From: an uncultured Chthoniobacterales bacterium
GTDB lineage: Bacteria; Verrucomicrobiota; Verrucomicrobiia; Chthoniobacterales; UBA10450
Assembly (NCBI GenBank): GCA_955652155.1
Contig: CATPAT010000292.1
Coordinates: forward strand, 1-10,253
Reading direction: 5' to 3'
DNA: 10,253 nt
Shown here: positions 1-6,384 of the stretch, in pieces
Numbering within the stretch: position 1 is the first letter of the stretch
Layout of the letters: the number at the start of each line of letters is the position of its first letter
Program-made: the position numbers and the translations under genes
Notes under the pieces: model-generated
Databases searched by the model: none
Seen by the model: only the letters and a program-made list of their open reading frames with translations
Told to the model about the DNA's origin: nothing

Positions 1-599
1 GCGATCACCTTGATCGTTGGCCGCATCGACTTCGCTGCGACCGCTGTGCCGCAAAGCAGACCGCCGCCGCCGATTGGACAGATCACAAGATCGATATCTA
101 CCTCCTCAAGCAATTCGATAGCGGCCGTGCCTTGCCCCGCCATCACATCTTCGTTTTCAAAAGAGTGAATTAACGTCGCACCCGTTTTCGCGATCACGTC
201 CGCACACGCAGCTTCGCGTGCGCTTTGCGTCGGCTCGCAAAAAACGACGTGGCCACCGTAACTTTCGACCGCGCGCACTTTAACTTTGGTCGAGTTTTTC
301 GGCATCACGATGTGCGCCGGAATTTTTCTCAGTTTCGCCGCACGCGCCAGCGCAGTTCCATGATTTCCAGACGAGTGCGTTGCCACGCCACGCTTCGCAG
401 TCGCGTCATCGAGCGCGAAGACAGCATTGGTCGCGCCGCGCGCTTTGAAGGCTCCAATCTTCTGAAAATTTTCGCACTTAAAAAATAGCGACGCGCCGCT
501 GGCGTCATCCAAGCGCGAACTCGTCAGCACCGGCGTCCGTTTGACGTACGGTCGAATCCGCTCATGCGCCGAGCGAATGCGATCGAGATCGAGTGACAT
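1..599 (-). CDS. PLP-dependent threonine dehydratase / serine racemase family enzyme, N-terminal part (gene runs off the left edge)
   Basis: This is a fold-type II PLP enzyme. Relatives convert L-threonine to 2-oxobutanoate, or L-serine to D-serine or pyruvate, in the cytoplasm. About 199 residues are visible from the ATG at 599; the C-terminal third or more lies outside the window. Visible motifs are the PLP lysine in 'KIGAFKARGA' (Lys52), the substrate loop 'SSGNHGTALA' (76-85), 'CEPTQSARE' (121-129), 'AGQGT' (154-158) and the PLP-phosphate loop 'GGGGL' (177-181). The residues N-terminal to the lysine are IGAF rather than the common TGSF, and the loop has T where Q is usual (SSGNHGQ). The pattern resembles eukaryotic-type serine racemase and catabolic threonine dehydratase. 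The metal-binding residues that help separate these lie beyond the edge, so the exact substrate is open. There is no close neighbour in the same pathway. Confidence 0.93.
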   Translation of the reverse strand, partial: MSLDLDRIRSAHERIRPYVKRTPVLTSSRLDDASGASLFFKCENFQKIGAFKARGATNAVFALDDATAKRGVATHSSGNHGTALARAAKLRKIPAHIVMPKNSTKVKVRAVESYGGHVVFCEPTQSAREAACADVIAKTGATLIHSFENEDVMAGQGTAAIELLEEVDIDLVICPIGGGGLLCGTAVAAKSMRPTIKVI

Positions 600-624
600 A
601 TTCGGCGATGCTATATTCGCCGTC

Positions 625-662
625 ATGGACCCGTACGCAAAGCCGAACGAGCGTAAAGTGGG
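625..662. repeat. 38-bp direct repeat, left copy (flanks the nfeD-slipin operon)
   Basis: This stretch matches 2877-2914 at 36 of 38 positions in the same orientation. The first 28 bases are identical and the mismatches are at 653 and 657. It lies 25 bp upstream of the dehydratase start codon at 599. Confidence 0.93.
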
Positions 663-672
663 AAGAAAGTAG
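625..672 (+). pseudogene. Truncated copy of the start of the 74-codon gene at 2877
   Basis: From the ATG at 625 the reading frame gives MDPYAKPNERKVGRK and then TAG at 670-672. The first nine residues and 'KVG' are identical to the beginning of the plus-strand small gene at 2877-3101; one residue differs (R for H) and one Lys codon is synonymous. After 662 the two sequences diverge completely and this copy becomes a purine-rich tract (661-697). I read it as the abandoned 5' end of that gene, left by an insertion or duplication, not as a functional peptide gene. There is no clear ribosome binding site in front of it. Confidence 0.6.
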
Positions 673-689
673 GAAATAGAAAGGCTAAA

Positions 690-703
690 GTAGAAAACTC
701 TAC
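690..703 (-). terminator. Weak hairpin just downstream of the slipin stop codon
   Basis: On the minus strand, four bases after the slipin TAG, the sequence reads GTAGA-GTTT-TCTAC followed by TTTAGCC and a long pyrimidine-rich run. This is a 5-bp stem with a 4-base loop and only a short T run, so it is a weak candidate intrinsic terminator. The position fits; the strength does not. Confidence 0.25.
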
Positions 704-706
704 AGC

Positions 707-1492
707 CTACGGCTTGGGTGGTCCGCTCTTGTTCATGAAGGGGGTGAACAGATCGATCGGCACCGGAAGAAACGTCGTCGTATTGTGCTCGCTGGAAATT
801 TCGCGCATGGTTTGGAGGAAGCGCAGTTGGAGCGCGATCGGCTCTTTGCTCATCATCGCGGCGGCCTGCACCATTTTTTCTGCGGCTTGAAATTCGCCCT
901 CGGCATTCACAACCTTGGCGCGGCGCTCACGCTCGGCTTCGGCTTGTTTGGCCATGGCTCGCTTCATCGTGTCGGGCAGCGCCACGTCCTTTACCTCGAC
1001 CGCCGTGACTTTGACACCCCAGGGTTCGGTTTGCCGGTCGATGATCTCCTGCAACTTCAGGTTGATCGACTCGCGCTGCGAAAGCAGGTCATCCAAGGGG
1101 GCTTGGCCAAGTACGCTGCGCAGCGTCGTCTGCGACATCAGCGAGGTGGCTTGGAGAAAGTTCACCACTTTCACGACGGCGGCTTCCGGATCGACCACGC
1201 GAAAATAAACGACCGCATCCACCGTGACCGGGACGTTGTCACGCGTCATCACCTCCTGCTTCTCGACGCTGATGGTTACGACGCGCAAATCCATTCGCAC
1301 CATTCGATCGACAATCGGGATAAGGAAAATCAACCCCGGTCCTTTCGCGCCGAGTAGTTTTCCGAGCCGAAAGATCACGCCGCGCTCGTATTCGCGCAGG
1401 ATGCGGATCGCCTGCGGCAAAAAGATCACCGCTAGGATGATGAGTGGCGCCGCCCAACCAGCTAACTTCACTAGTCCTTCGAGTAATGGCAT
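707..1492 (-). CDS. Slipin / stomatin-like SPFH membrane protein (NfeD partner)
   Basis: The protein has 261 residues, normal for a bacterial or archaeal slipin. A hydrophobic N-terminal anchor (about residues 10-29) is followed by the SPFH/Band 7 domain with 'EYERGVIFRLGKL' (34-46), 'GPGLIFLIP' (51-59) and 'VPVTVDAVVYFRV' (87-99). A charged helix rich in AEAERERRA, the oligomerising coiled coil, follows, then a conserved hydrophobic 'FLPVPIDLF' near the C-terminus. Slipins form membrane-bound rings and are linked to membrane microdomains. In Pyrococcus the homologue PH1511 is a substrate of the co-encoded NfeD protease. Here the gene starts 4 bp after the protease stop codon. Its ATG (1492) is preceded by AAAGGA lying in the end of the protease gene, so the two genes are surely co-transcribed. 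Confidence 0.95.
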   Translation of the reverse strand: MPLLEGLVKLAGWAAPLIILAVIFLPQAIRILREYERGVIFRLGKLLGAKGPGLIFLIPIVDRMVRMDLRVVTISVEKQEVMTRDNVPVTVDAVVYFRVVDPEAAVVKVVNFLQATSLMSQTTLRSVLGQAPLDDLLSQRESINLKLQEIIDRQTEPWGVKVTAVEVKDVALPDTMKRAMAKQAEAERERRAKVVNAEGEFQAAEKMVQAAAMMSKEPIALQLRFLQTMREISSEHNTTTFLPVPIDLFTPFMNKSGPPKP

Positions 1493-1496
1493 GGCT

Positions 1497-2786
1497 TTAG
1501 GTTCCTTTGGTTTTTACTTTTAAAGTTAATCCTTGCACTGCTGCGATCTCAACCACTTCGTCTTTCTCGATAGGTGTATCGCTGATCGCGTTCCAATACT
1601 CGCCTTCGACGAAAATCCTGCCGCTGCGCGAGTCGATTGGCATCAATGTGGTCACTGTTTTTCCGACCATTGTTTCCGCTCCGGCCTTCACCGGTAAGAG
1701 CTGCGCGCGCAAGCCTTTTCCGATGACAAAAACAAAAAACGCCGCGGTCACCAGCGTCGCGGGGATGATGTAGCTCAGCGATAAACGAAAGAGTGGGTCG
1801 GCGCGGTTGAAGAGCATGAGCGAGCCGATCAGAAACGAAATGATTCCGCCCACAGTCAACACGCCGTGCGTGGGAGCATAGACATCGAAGATGAAAAGCA
1901 TGAGCGCGAGCGCGATCAACGCAAGTCCGGTCACGTTGACCGGCAGGATCGCCGACATGTAAAGGAAAAGGACCAACGCGATCGCGCCGGCGACCCCAGG
2001 CAGGATGGCGCCGGGCGTAGTTACTTCGGCGATGATTCCGTAGATCCCGATGAGCATGAGAACGAACATGACCTCGGGCCGCCAGAGCTTTTGGAAGACG
2101 CGTTCGGCTGCTGACATTTTAATCTCCACAACATCGGCGCCTGCGGTCTTGAGCGTCTTGCCATCCACTTGGCGTCCGTTCAATTGCTTTAGCAACTCCG
2201 TTAGATCGACAGCGATTAGATCGACAACTTTTAACTCGAGCGCTTTCTCCGCGCTGATGGACGCGCTTTCCCGCACCGCAGATTTTGCCCAATCGACATT
2301 GCGATGCCGCCTGGCCGCGATCGCTTCGATGTAGCTCACGGAAAAATTTTCGAGCTTCTGCTTCATTGTGTCGTCGGGCTTCTGTTCCCCGCCGCTCGGA
2401 TTACCGCCGAGCGTCACCGGATGGGCCGCACCAATGGTCGTGGCCGGCGCCATCGCCGCGACGCTCGCGGCAACGGCAATAAAACAACCGGCACTCGTGG
2501 CGGTCGCGCCGGTCGGAGCGACATAAACCACTACCGGTACCGGAGATCCCAAAAAACTCTGCACGATCGTTTGCGTCGAATCGAGCAAGCCGCCCGGTGT
2601 ATTGAGTTGAATGATCAGACATTGTGCGTTCTGCGCGCGCGCTTCATCGATACTTCGCGAAATGTAAGTCGCCGTCGCCGGACCAATCGCCCCATCGATC
2701 TTGATAAGCGAGACCTTTTCCGCGCCGAAAGCGTTCGCGGCCTCGCACACCAGCCAGAGAGCCAAGCCTGTCAGCGCAGTTTTCAT
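1497..2786 (-). CDS. nfeD: NfeD family membrane-bound serine protease (ClpP-class, long form NfeD1b)
   Basis: The predicted protein has 429 residues in three parts. A signal peptide (MKTALTGLALWLVCEAANAFG) leads into a ClpP/crotonase-fold protease domain at about 24-225, then four to five TM segments at about 238-356, then a C-terminal OB-fold NfeD domain at about 370-427. Protease motifs include 'NTPGG' (62-66), 'TSAG' (97-100) with the probable nucleophile Ser98, and 'IGAAHPV' (118-124). Lys144 in 'MKQKLEN' is the probable general base, matching the Ser-Lys dyad of Pyrococcus PH1510. The frame is open upstream to 2939, but the ATG at 2786 gives the signal peptide and has GGAG six bases before it, so I take that start. 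It lies directly upstream of the slipin gene and probably acts on it at the membrane. Confidence 0.93.
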   Translation of the reverse strand: MKTALTGLALWLVCEAANAFGAEKVSLIKIDGAIGPATATYISRSIDEARAQNAQCLIIQLNTPGGLLDSTQTIVQSFLGSPVPVVVYVAPTGATATSAGCFIAVAASVAAMAPATTIGAAHPVTLGGNPSGGEQKPDDTMKQKLENFSVSYIEAIAARRHRNVDWAKSAVRESASISAEKALELKVVDLIAVDLTELLKQLNGRQVDGKTLKTAGADVVEIKMSAAERVFQKLWRPEVMFVLMLIGIYGIIAEVTTPGAILPGVAGAIALVLFLYMSAILPVNVTGLALIALALMLFIFDVYAPTHGVLTVGGIISFLIGSLMLFNRADPLFRLSLSYIIPATLVTAAFFVFVIGKGLRAQLLPVKAGAETMVGKTVTTLMPIDSRSGRIFVEGEYWNAISDTPIEKDEVVEIAAVQGLTLKVKTKGT

Positions 2787-2876
2787 CGCGATCTCCGGGC
2801 AAACTATCACTTCCCTGGGCGATCTACAGTCGTGAAAATGAATTCGACGGCGGCCGGCCAGTGATAAATTGCACCA

Positions 2877-2914
2877 ATGGACCCGTACGCAAAGCCGAAC
2901 GAGCATAAGGTGGG
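2877..2914. repeat. 38-bp direct repeat, right copy
   Basis: This copy covers the first 12 codons of the 74-codon gene and matches 625-662 at 36 of 38 positions. It lies 90 bp upstream of the nfeD start codon. The two copies are about 2.25 kb apart and enclose the complete nfeD-slipin operon. Confidence 0.93.
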
Positions 2915-3101
2915 CGCGAATCGGCCGAAGATTTCGCATTTACCGAGTGAGATCGATAGAAGGACACGCAATCAGCGCCATGGTGAAAAACAAGCGGTCG
3001 CGGCCGAGCGCCGCGCGATCAAGAAAGCGGCACGCCGCCAGTTAAAAAAGGAAATGCTTGAGGAATTGGAACGCGGGACTAATCGGCGAGGCACCGATTA
3101 G
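2877..3101 (+). CDS. Small basic, highly charged protein of unknown family (74 aa)
   Basis: I do not recognise a family. The product has 74 residues and no membrane segment or signal peptide. An N-terminal third rich in Pro/Asn/Lys (MDPYAKPNEHKVG) is followed by a strongly charged predicted helix at about residues 34-68 with the pattern GEKQAVAAERRAIKKAARRQ. Such composition suits a nucleic-acid- or ribosome-associated small protein, but that is only a guess. It is divergent from nfeD, with its ATG 90 bp from the nfeD start, and no good Shine-Dalgarno is visible. Support for it being real is the consistent coding composition and the second copy of its 5' end at 625, which conserves the reading frame (one synonymous, one R/H change). 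The frame could still be spurious. Confidence 0.55.
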   Translation: MDPYAKPNEHKVGANRPKISHLPSEIDRRTRNQRHGEKQAVAAERRAIKKAARRQLKKEMLEELERGTNRRGTD

Positions 3102-3145
3102 GACACGCGAGGGCGCATGCGCTCCCCGGTCATCCATCTATCGGC

Positions 3146-3159
3146 AATCCGCGGTTAAA
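3146..3159. repeat. 14-bp direct repeat AATCCGCGGTTAAA, copy 1
   Basis: This is an exact match to 3678-3691 in the same orientation. It lies 15 bp beyond the end of the bactofilin gene, in the 73-bp spacer between that gene and the 74-codon gene. It contains the palindrome CCGCGG. Confidence 0.8.
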
Positions 3160-3174
3160 TCTTCCTGGAGTTGG

Positions 3175-3585
3175 TTACTTTGGTGTTCCAACTTTCGCGC
3201 TGCCGAGAAACGTCGCATTTTCATCAACTACGAATCGCGGCGCCTCGATGTTGCCGTGCAAGGTGCATCCGGCCAGTAGTTCGCAGCGCTCGCTCGCGAA
3301 AATATTGCCCTCGACTCTTCCCCGCAACTTCACCGATTTCGCACTGACTTCGCCGCGGATGAATCCGTTCTCAGCGATCGTGAGGGTTCCGGTGGAGTCG
3401 ATCGAGCCTTCCACGTTGCCATCAATCACCAGTTCGTTACGAAACTTGACCGTGCCTTTGATCGAAACTCCACTTGAGAGAAAGTCGGGAGATTGCGCCG
3501 AGATGGATGAACCGTTCGGCTGCGGTGGGGTGGCTGGCACTGGTGGCGGCGTCGGCTCAGCTTTTCGAGTTGAAAACATTGCCAT
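3175..3585 (-). CDS. Bactofilin (polymer-forming cytoskeletal protein)
   Basis: The protein has 136 residues, within the usual bactofilin range. The first 40 residues are a flexible, Pro/Ser-rich tail (MAMFSTRKAEPTPPPVPATP). The bactofilin beta-helix core follows (about 41-132) with short repeating rungs such as 'SIKGTVKFRNELVIDGNVEG', 'GFIRGEVSAKSVKLRGRVEG' and 'LLAGCTLHGNIEAPRFVVDE'. Bactofilins polymerise without nucleotide into filaments under the inner membrane and act in cell shape, polarity or envelope synthesis. The start at 3585 is fixed by a strong GGAGG six bases upstream. No M23 peptidase or other common bactofilin partner lies next to it. It is transcribed away from the oxidoreductase gene at 3700. 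Confidence 0.95.
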   Translation of the reverse strand: MAMFSTRKAEPTPPPVPATPPQPNGSSISAQSPDFLSSGVSIKGTVKFRNELVIDGNVEGSIDSTGTLTIAENGFIRGEVSAKSVKLRGRVEGNIFASERCELLAGCTLHGNIEAPRFVVDENATFLGSAKVGTPK

Positions 3586-3591
3586 ATCGAT

Positions 3592-3605
3592 CCTCCGATT
3601 CCTCC
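3592..3605 (-). promoter_or_regulatory. Strong, doubled Shine-Dalgarno of the bactofilin gene
   Basis: On the minus strand two GGAGG motifs (3601-3605 and 3592-3596) occur nine bases apart, the nearer one six bases before the ATG at 3585. Most other genes in the window have weak or no such signal, so the bactofilin is probably highly translated. Confidence 0.75.
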
Positions 3606-3628
3606 AATTCTGACCTCGTGTAAAGCTA

Positions 3629-3658
3629 ATCTTATTCCGCGCACCTCAACGGATTCAA
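3629..3658 (-). promoter_or_regulatory. Candidate sigma70-type promoter of the bactofilin gene
   Basis: On the minus strand, TTGAAT (3658-3653) is followed after 18 bases by TAAGAT (3634-3629). This would start transcription near 3622 and give a leader of roughly 37 bases carrying the doubled Shine-Dalgarno. The fit to consensus is fair and the assignment rests on sequence alone. Confidence 0.4.
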
Positions 3659-3677
3659 AATCTGTGGAAATTCGCGT

Positions 3678-3691
3678 AATCCGCGGTTAAA
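3678..3691. repeat. 14-bp direct repeat AATCCGCGGTTAAA, copy 2
   Basis: This copy is identical to 3146-3159. It ends eight bases before the GTG start of the oxidoreductase gene at 3700. The bases in front (3660-3690) have a loose 9-10 base periodicity: TCTGTGGAAA, TTCGCGTAA, TCCGCGGTTAA. That resembles the short intergenic repeats seen in several bacterial groups. Confidence 0.75.
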
Positions 3692-3699
3692 CCGATCTC

Positions 3700-4596
3700 G
3701 TGCTTTTTCTCGACGAGGACCAAGTGCGGAAACATTTGCGCATGGCCGACTTGATTCCTGCGATGGAAAAAGCGTTGATCGATTTCTCGGCCGGAAAAGT
3801 GACGCAGCCCGTGCGGCAAATAATCGCGGTCGATCCGCCAGGCGGATTTTATGGAATGATGCCGGCGTTAACTCCGGAAGGACTCGGCCAGAAGATTGTC
3901 ACGTTCTATCCGCCGAACGCGGAGCGCGGAATTGCGACGCATATGGCGCTGATTGTTCTGAACGATCCGCAAACGGGCGCGCCGCTCGCGGTGATGGATG
4001 GAAGATTAATTACGGAAATGCGAACGGCAGCGGTTTCGGCAGCGGCGACAAAACTTCTCGCGCCAAAGGATGCGAAAGTGCTCGCGATCCTTGGCAGCGG
4101 CGTGCAAGCGCGCAGTCACGTTGAAGCGCTGCAACTCGTTCGGCAATTTGAGGAGATTCGGGTTTGGAGCCCGAACAAGGCGCATGCCGGGCAATTCGCG
4201 AAAGAAATTAGAGCGAAAACGATGCTGGCGGAGGATGCAGTCCGCGACGCCGATGTGATTGTGACCGCAACGAGCTCGAAGGTGTCGATCTTGCGCGGCG
4301 CTTGGTTCAAGCCCGGTTGTCACGTCAATGCCGTTGGCGCATGCCGGCCCGATTGGCGCGAGCTCGACGATGACGCGATGCGAAATGTCGTCTTTGTCGA
4401 TTCCCGCGAAGCGGCGATGAAAGAATCCGGCGACGTGATTCTTTCCGGCGCGAAAATTTACGCTGAGCTCGGGGAAGCGCTTGCGGACAAGATCGACAAT
4501 CGCGCGAGCGAAACGACGATCTTCAAGTCGCTCGGCATGGCGGTGGAAGATATTTCCGCCGCGCTTCTAGTTTACCGGTCAATTACACGCGGCTGA
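3700..4596 (+). CDS. Ornithine cyclodeaminase / mu-crystallin family oxidoreductase
   Basis: This 298-residue protein is slightly short for a family of about 310-340. Members are NAD(P)-dependent enzymes acting on amino acids or cyclic imines: ornithine cyclodeaminase, alanine dehydrogenase or ketimine reductase. An N-terminal substrate and dimer domain includes 'GQKIVTFYP' (63-71), whose lysine is the expected carboxylate ligand, and the signature 'DGRLITEMRTAAVSA' (100-114). The Rossmann nucleotide-binding motif is 'LGSGVQARSHVEAL' (131-144). 'NAVGACRPDWRELDDD' (210-225) and 'TIFKSLGMAVEDISAA' (273-288) follow and are typical of the family's catalytic and C-terminal regions. The substrate cannot be told from sequence. 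The start is GTG at 3700, chosen because 'LFLDEDQV' is the usual N-terminus; there is no clear Shine-Dalgarno. It is convergent with the operon to its right. Confidence 0.92.
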   Translation: MLFLDEDQVRKHLRMADLIPAMEKALIDFSAGKVTQPVRQIIAVDPPGGFYGMMPALTPEGLGQKIVTFYPPNAERGIATHMALIVLNDPQTGAPLAVMDGRLITEMRTAAVSAAATKLLAPKDAKVLAILGSGVQARSHVEALQLVRQFEEIRVWSPNKAHAGQFAKEIRAKTMLAEDAVRDADVIVTATSSKVSILRGAWFKPGCHVNAVGACRPDWRELDDDAMRNVVFVDSREAAMKESGDVILSGAKIYAELGEALADKIDNRASETTIFKSLGMAVEDISAALLVYRSITRG

Positions 4597-4626
4597 AATT
4601 CCAATCAGCTGCGTAACGTAACGAGT

Positions 4627-6384
4627 TCACTTCACACCCGCAGAGACAATTTTATCGGCGAGTCGCTCGTAACGCGGGTCGCGATGCAACGCATCGAACA
4701 GAGGATCGACCTTCAATCCGCTCATATCGATTGGGGGCTCGGCAAAGCTTTTTTCGAGAAGTTGGAGCGCTTCCTCTTTTTCGCCCAGGGCGACGTGAGC
4801 GAGCGCGAGGTAATAAATCGCGGCAGGTCGAAGATGCGATAAGTCTTCCAATTCGTGCACCATCTTAAGCGTGTCCTCTTTCCGGCCGGCAGCTGCATAA
4901 GCATGGGCCAGCCAAGCTCTGGTCTGAGGGTCCTCATCTAACTCGCGCGCTTTTTCCATTTCCGAAATCGCTTCAACCAGATCGCCATTCTGCTGGAGCG
5001 CGCGGCCCAGAAGACTGTGCCCCCAGTAGAAGCTTGGCTCCATGGCAATAATCTTGCGCGCTAGATCCATCGCTTCGTCCGCGTGGCGCGCAACGACGTA
5101 AACGTAGGCCAATTGCGAATTGATAACGACTGAGAATGGATCAAGCTCGATCGCTCGCCTGATCTCCGAGATGGCTTCGTCAAAACGGCCTGCCGCCAAC
5201 AGAGTGCGCCCGAGCCAAGAGTGTGCGGTTGCGTAATTCGGATTTAATTCAATGGCGCGGCGAAGTTCTTTTGCTGACTGAGTTAGATTCAGATCGAACT
5301 GGCAAGCAACTTCGCCCAAACCCGCGTGCGGCTCAGCCAAGCTGCCATCAAGCTCGAGTGCTTTTTGTGCGTTCGCTTTGGCTTTAACGAAAGAATCCTT
5401 CCATGCCGCGCCGGTATAGCTCGGCAGAAGAAGGTATGCTTGGCCAAGGCCAGCATAAGCCAGTGCGTAACGTTCATCGAGGGCGAGAGCTTCCTCGAAG
5501 AACTTGATCGACTTCGGGAGATTATCGCCGGTTCGCTTGCTCCAGAAGTAGCGACCGCGTAAATAAAGTTGGTAAGCCGCGGCATTATCCGTGGGATGCG
5601 CAGCGACCGCGTGACTTTCCGAACCGGTCAGCTTGGCTTTGAGTGTTTCCGCGATTGTCTTAGCAATGTCGCTTTCAACGTCAAAAATGTCGGTGAGCTT
5701 GCGATCGTAAATCTCCGCCCAGAGATGCGCGTCAGTCGTCGCATTAATCAATTGAATATTCACGCGCACCTGATCGGCAGCTTTTTGGACCGTGCCTTCG
5801 AGTATGTGAGTCACGCCAAGTTGGTGTGCGATTTCGCGCAGATTGTCCGGCGCGCTTTTGTACTTCTGAGTAGAAGTCCGGGAGATGACTTTAAGTTCTC
5901 CGATCTTCGACAACCGGGCCAGAATTTCGTCCTGGATGCCTTCCGTGAAGTAGGCGTTGTTCGGATCGCCGCTAAGGTTTTCGAATGGCAGAACGGCGAT
6001 CGATTTTTCAGCCGAGATGCTCTCCTTTGCTTTTGGCGCTGTGTAACGCCCGACAAAAAAGAGCCCAATCGAAACTACCCCGCCAATGAGGACCACATAA
6101 ATCCACGCGCGATTCCGCGACCGGCCCTGCTCGACAAGATCGACATCTTCCGTGCGCTTTAAGCCTTCCGGCGTGAGTTCAAATGCCCACGCGAGAATCA
6201 GGGCAATCGGAAAACCGATCACAATGAGCAGCACAATCAAACGAACCACCCAATTCGGAATATCGAAGACGGGAAAAACCTGGGCGATACCTTGAGCGAG
6301 GGCCCATCCGGCAACCACGTACGCGACCGCAATTTTGTAAACGTTGCGCCGCTTTAATTCGCCGAAGAAATTTGGAGTATTCAC
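4627..6384 (-). CDS. Membrane TPR protein with TolB-N/FlgO-like domain (paralogue 2, downstream gene)
   Basis: The protein has 585 residues. Three predicted TM segments (about 17-38, 46-67 and 93-112) follow the short leader 'FFGELKRRNVYK'. A TolB-N/FlgO-like domain runs from 'SIAVLPFENLSGDP' (128-141) to about 252, including 'YFTEGIQDEILARLSKI' and 'ILEGTVQ'. Six or seven TPR units fill about 270-560, for example 'AIELDPFSVVINSQLAYVYV'. The C-terminus has the family ending 'DPLFDALHRDPRYERL'. The same modules occur attached to CadC-like regulators, adenylate cyclases and Ser/Thr kinases, but no DNA-binding, cyclase or kinase domain is present here. TPRs suggest a protein-binding scaffold. 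It starts with GTG, overlapping the stop of the upstream paralogue by 4 bp (GTGA), so translation is probably coupled. It is the last gene of the operon. Confidence 0.9.
   Translation of the reverse strand: MNTPNFFGELKRRNVYKIAVAYVVAGWALAQGIAQVFPVFDIPNWVVRLIVLLIVIGFPIALILAWAFELTPEGLKRTEDVDLVEQGRSRNRAWIYVVLIGGVVSIGLFFVGRYTAPKAKESISAEKSIAVLPFENLSGDPNNAYFTEGIQDEILARLSKIGELKVISRTSTQKYKSAPDNLREIAHQLGVTHILEGTVQKAADQVRVNIQLINATTDAHLWAEIYDRKLTDIFDVESDIAKTIAETLKAKLTGSESHAVAAHPTDNAAAYQLYLRGRYFWSKRTGDNLPKSIKFFEEALALDERYALAYAGLGQAYLLLPSYTGAAWKDSFVKAKANAQKALELDGSLAEPHAGLGEVACQFDLNLTQSAKELRRAIELNPNYATAHSWLGRTLLAAGRFDEAISEIRRAIELDPFSVVINSQLAYVYVVARHADEAMDLARKIIAMEPSFYWGHSLLGRALQQNGDLVEAISEMEKARELDEDPQTRAWLAHAYAAAGRKEDTLKMVHELEDLSHLRPAAIYYLALAHVALGEKEEALQLLEKSFAEPPIDMSGLKVDPLFDALHRDPRYERLADKIVSAGVK
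6055..6384 (-). repeat. Conserved 5' 110 codons shared by the tandem TPR genes, downstream copy
   Basis: The first 110 codons match 7818-8147 closely at both DNA and protein level; I count about 89 of 110 identical residues. They cover the leader peptide and all three TM segments. Similarity drops sharply after the third TM segment. Confidence 0.85.

Noticed and set aside
785..1357. Long plus-strand open frame (190 codons) antisense to the slipin gene
   Set aside because: It lies wholly within a certain SPFH gene on the other strand, its product is His/Arg-rich and matches no fold, and it is explained by the G+C-rich codon usage of the real gene.
2787..2939. N-terminal extension of the NfeD protein to a start at 2939
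   Set aside because: The extra 51 residues are Arg/Cys-rich and unlike the family, and they would place a signal peptide inside the protein. The ATG at 2786 has a GGAG and gives a proper signal peptide.
3111..3125. Palindrome GCGCATGCGC after the 74-codon gene as a terminator
   Set aside because: The stem has almost no loop room and no following T run, and CG-rich palindromes of this length occur by chance.
4597..4626. Short tandem CGTAACGTAACG between the convergent genes as a terminator or binding site
   Set aside because: It forms no hairpin and the repeat is only about two units, so there is nothing to support a function.
5569..6162. Plus-strand open frame of 197 codons antisense to the downstream TPR gene
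   Set aside because: The opposite strand encodes clear TM, TolB-N-like and TPR motifs; the antisense product has no recognisable features.
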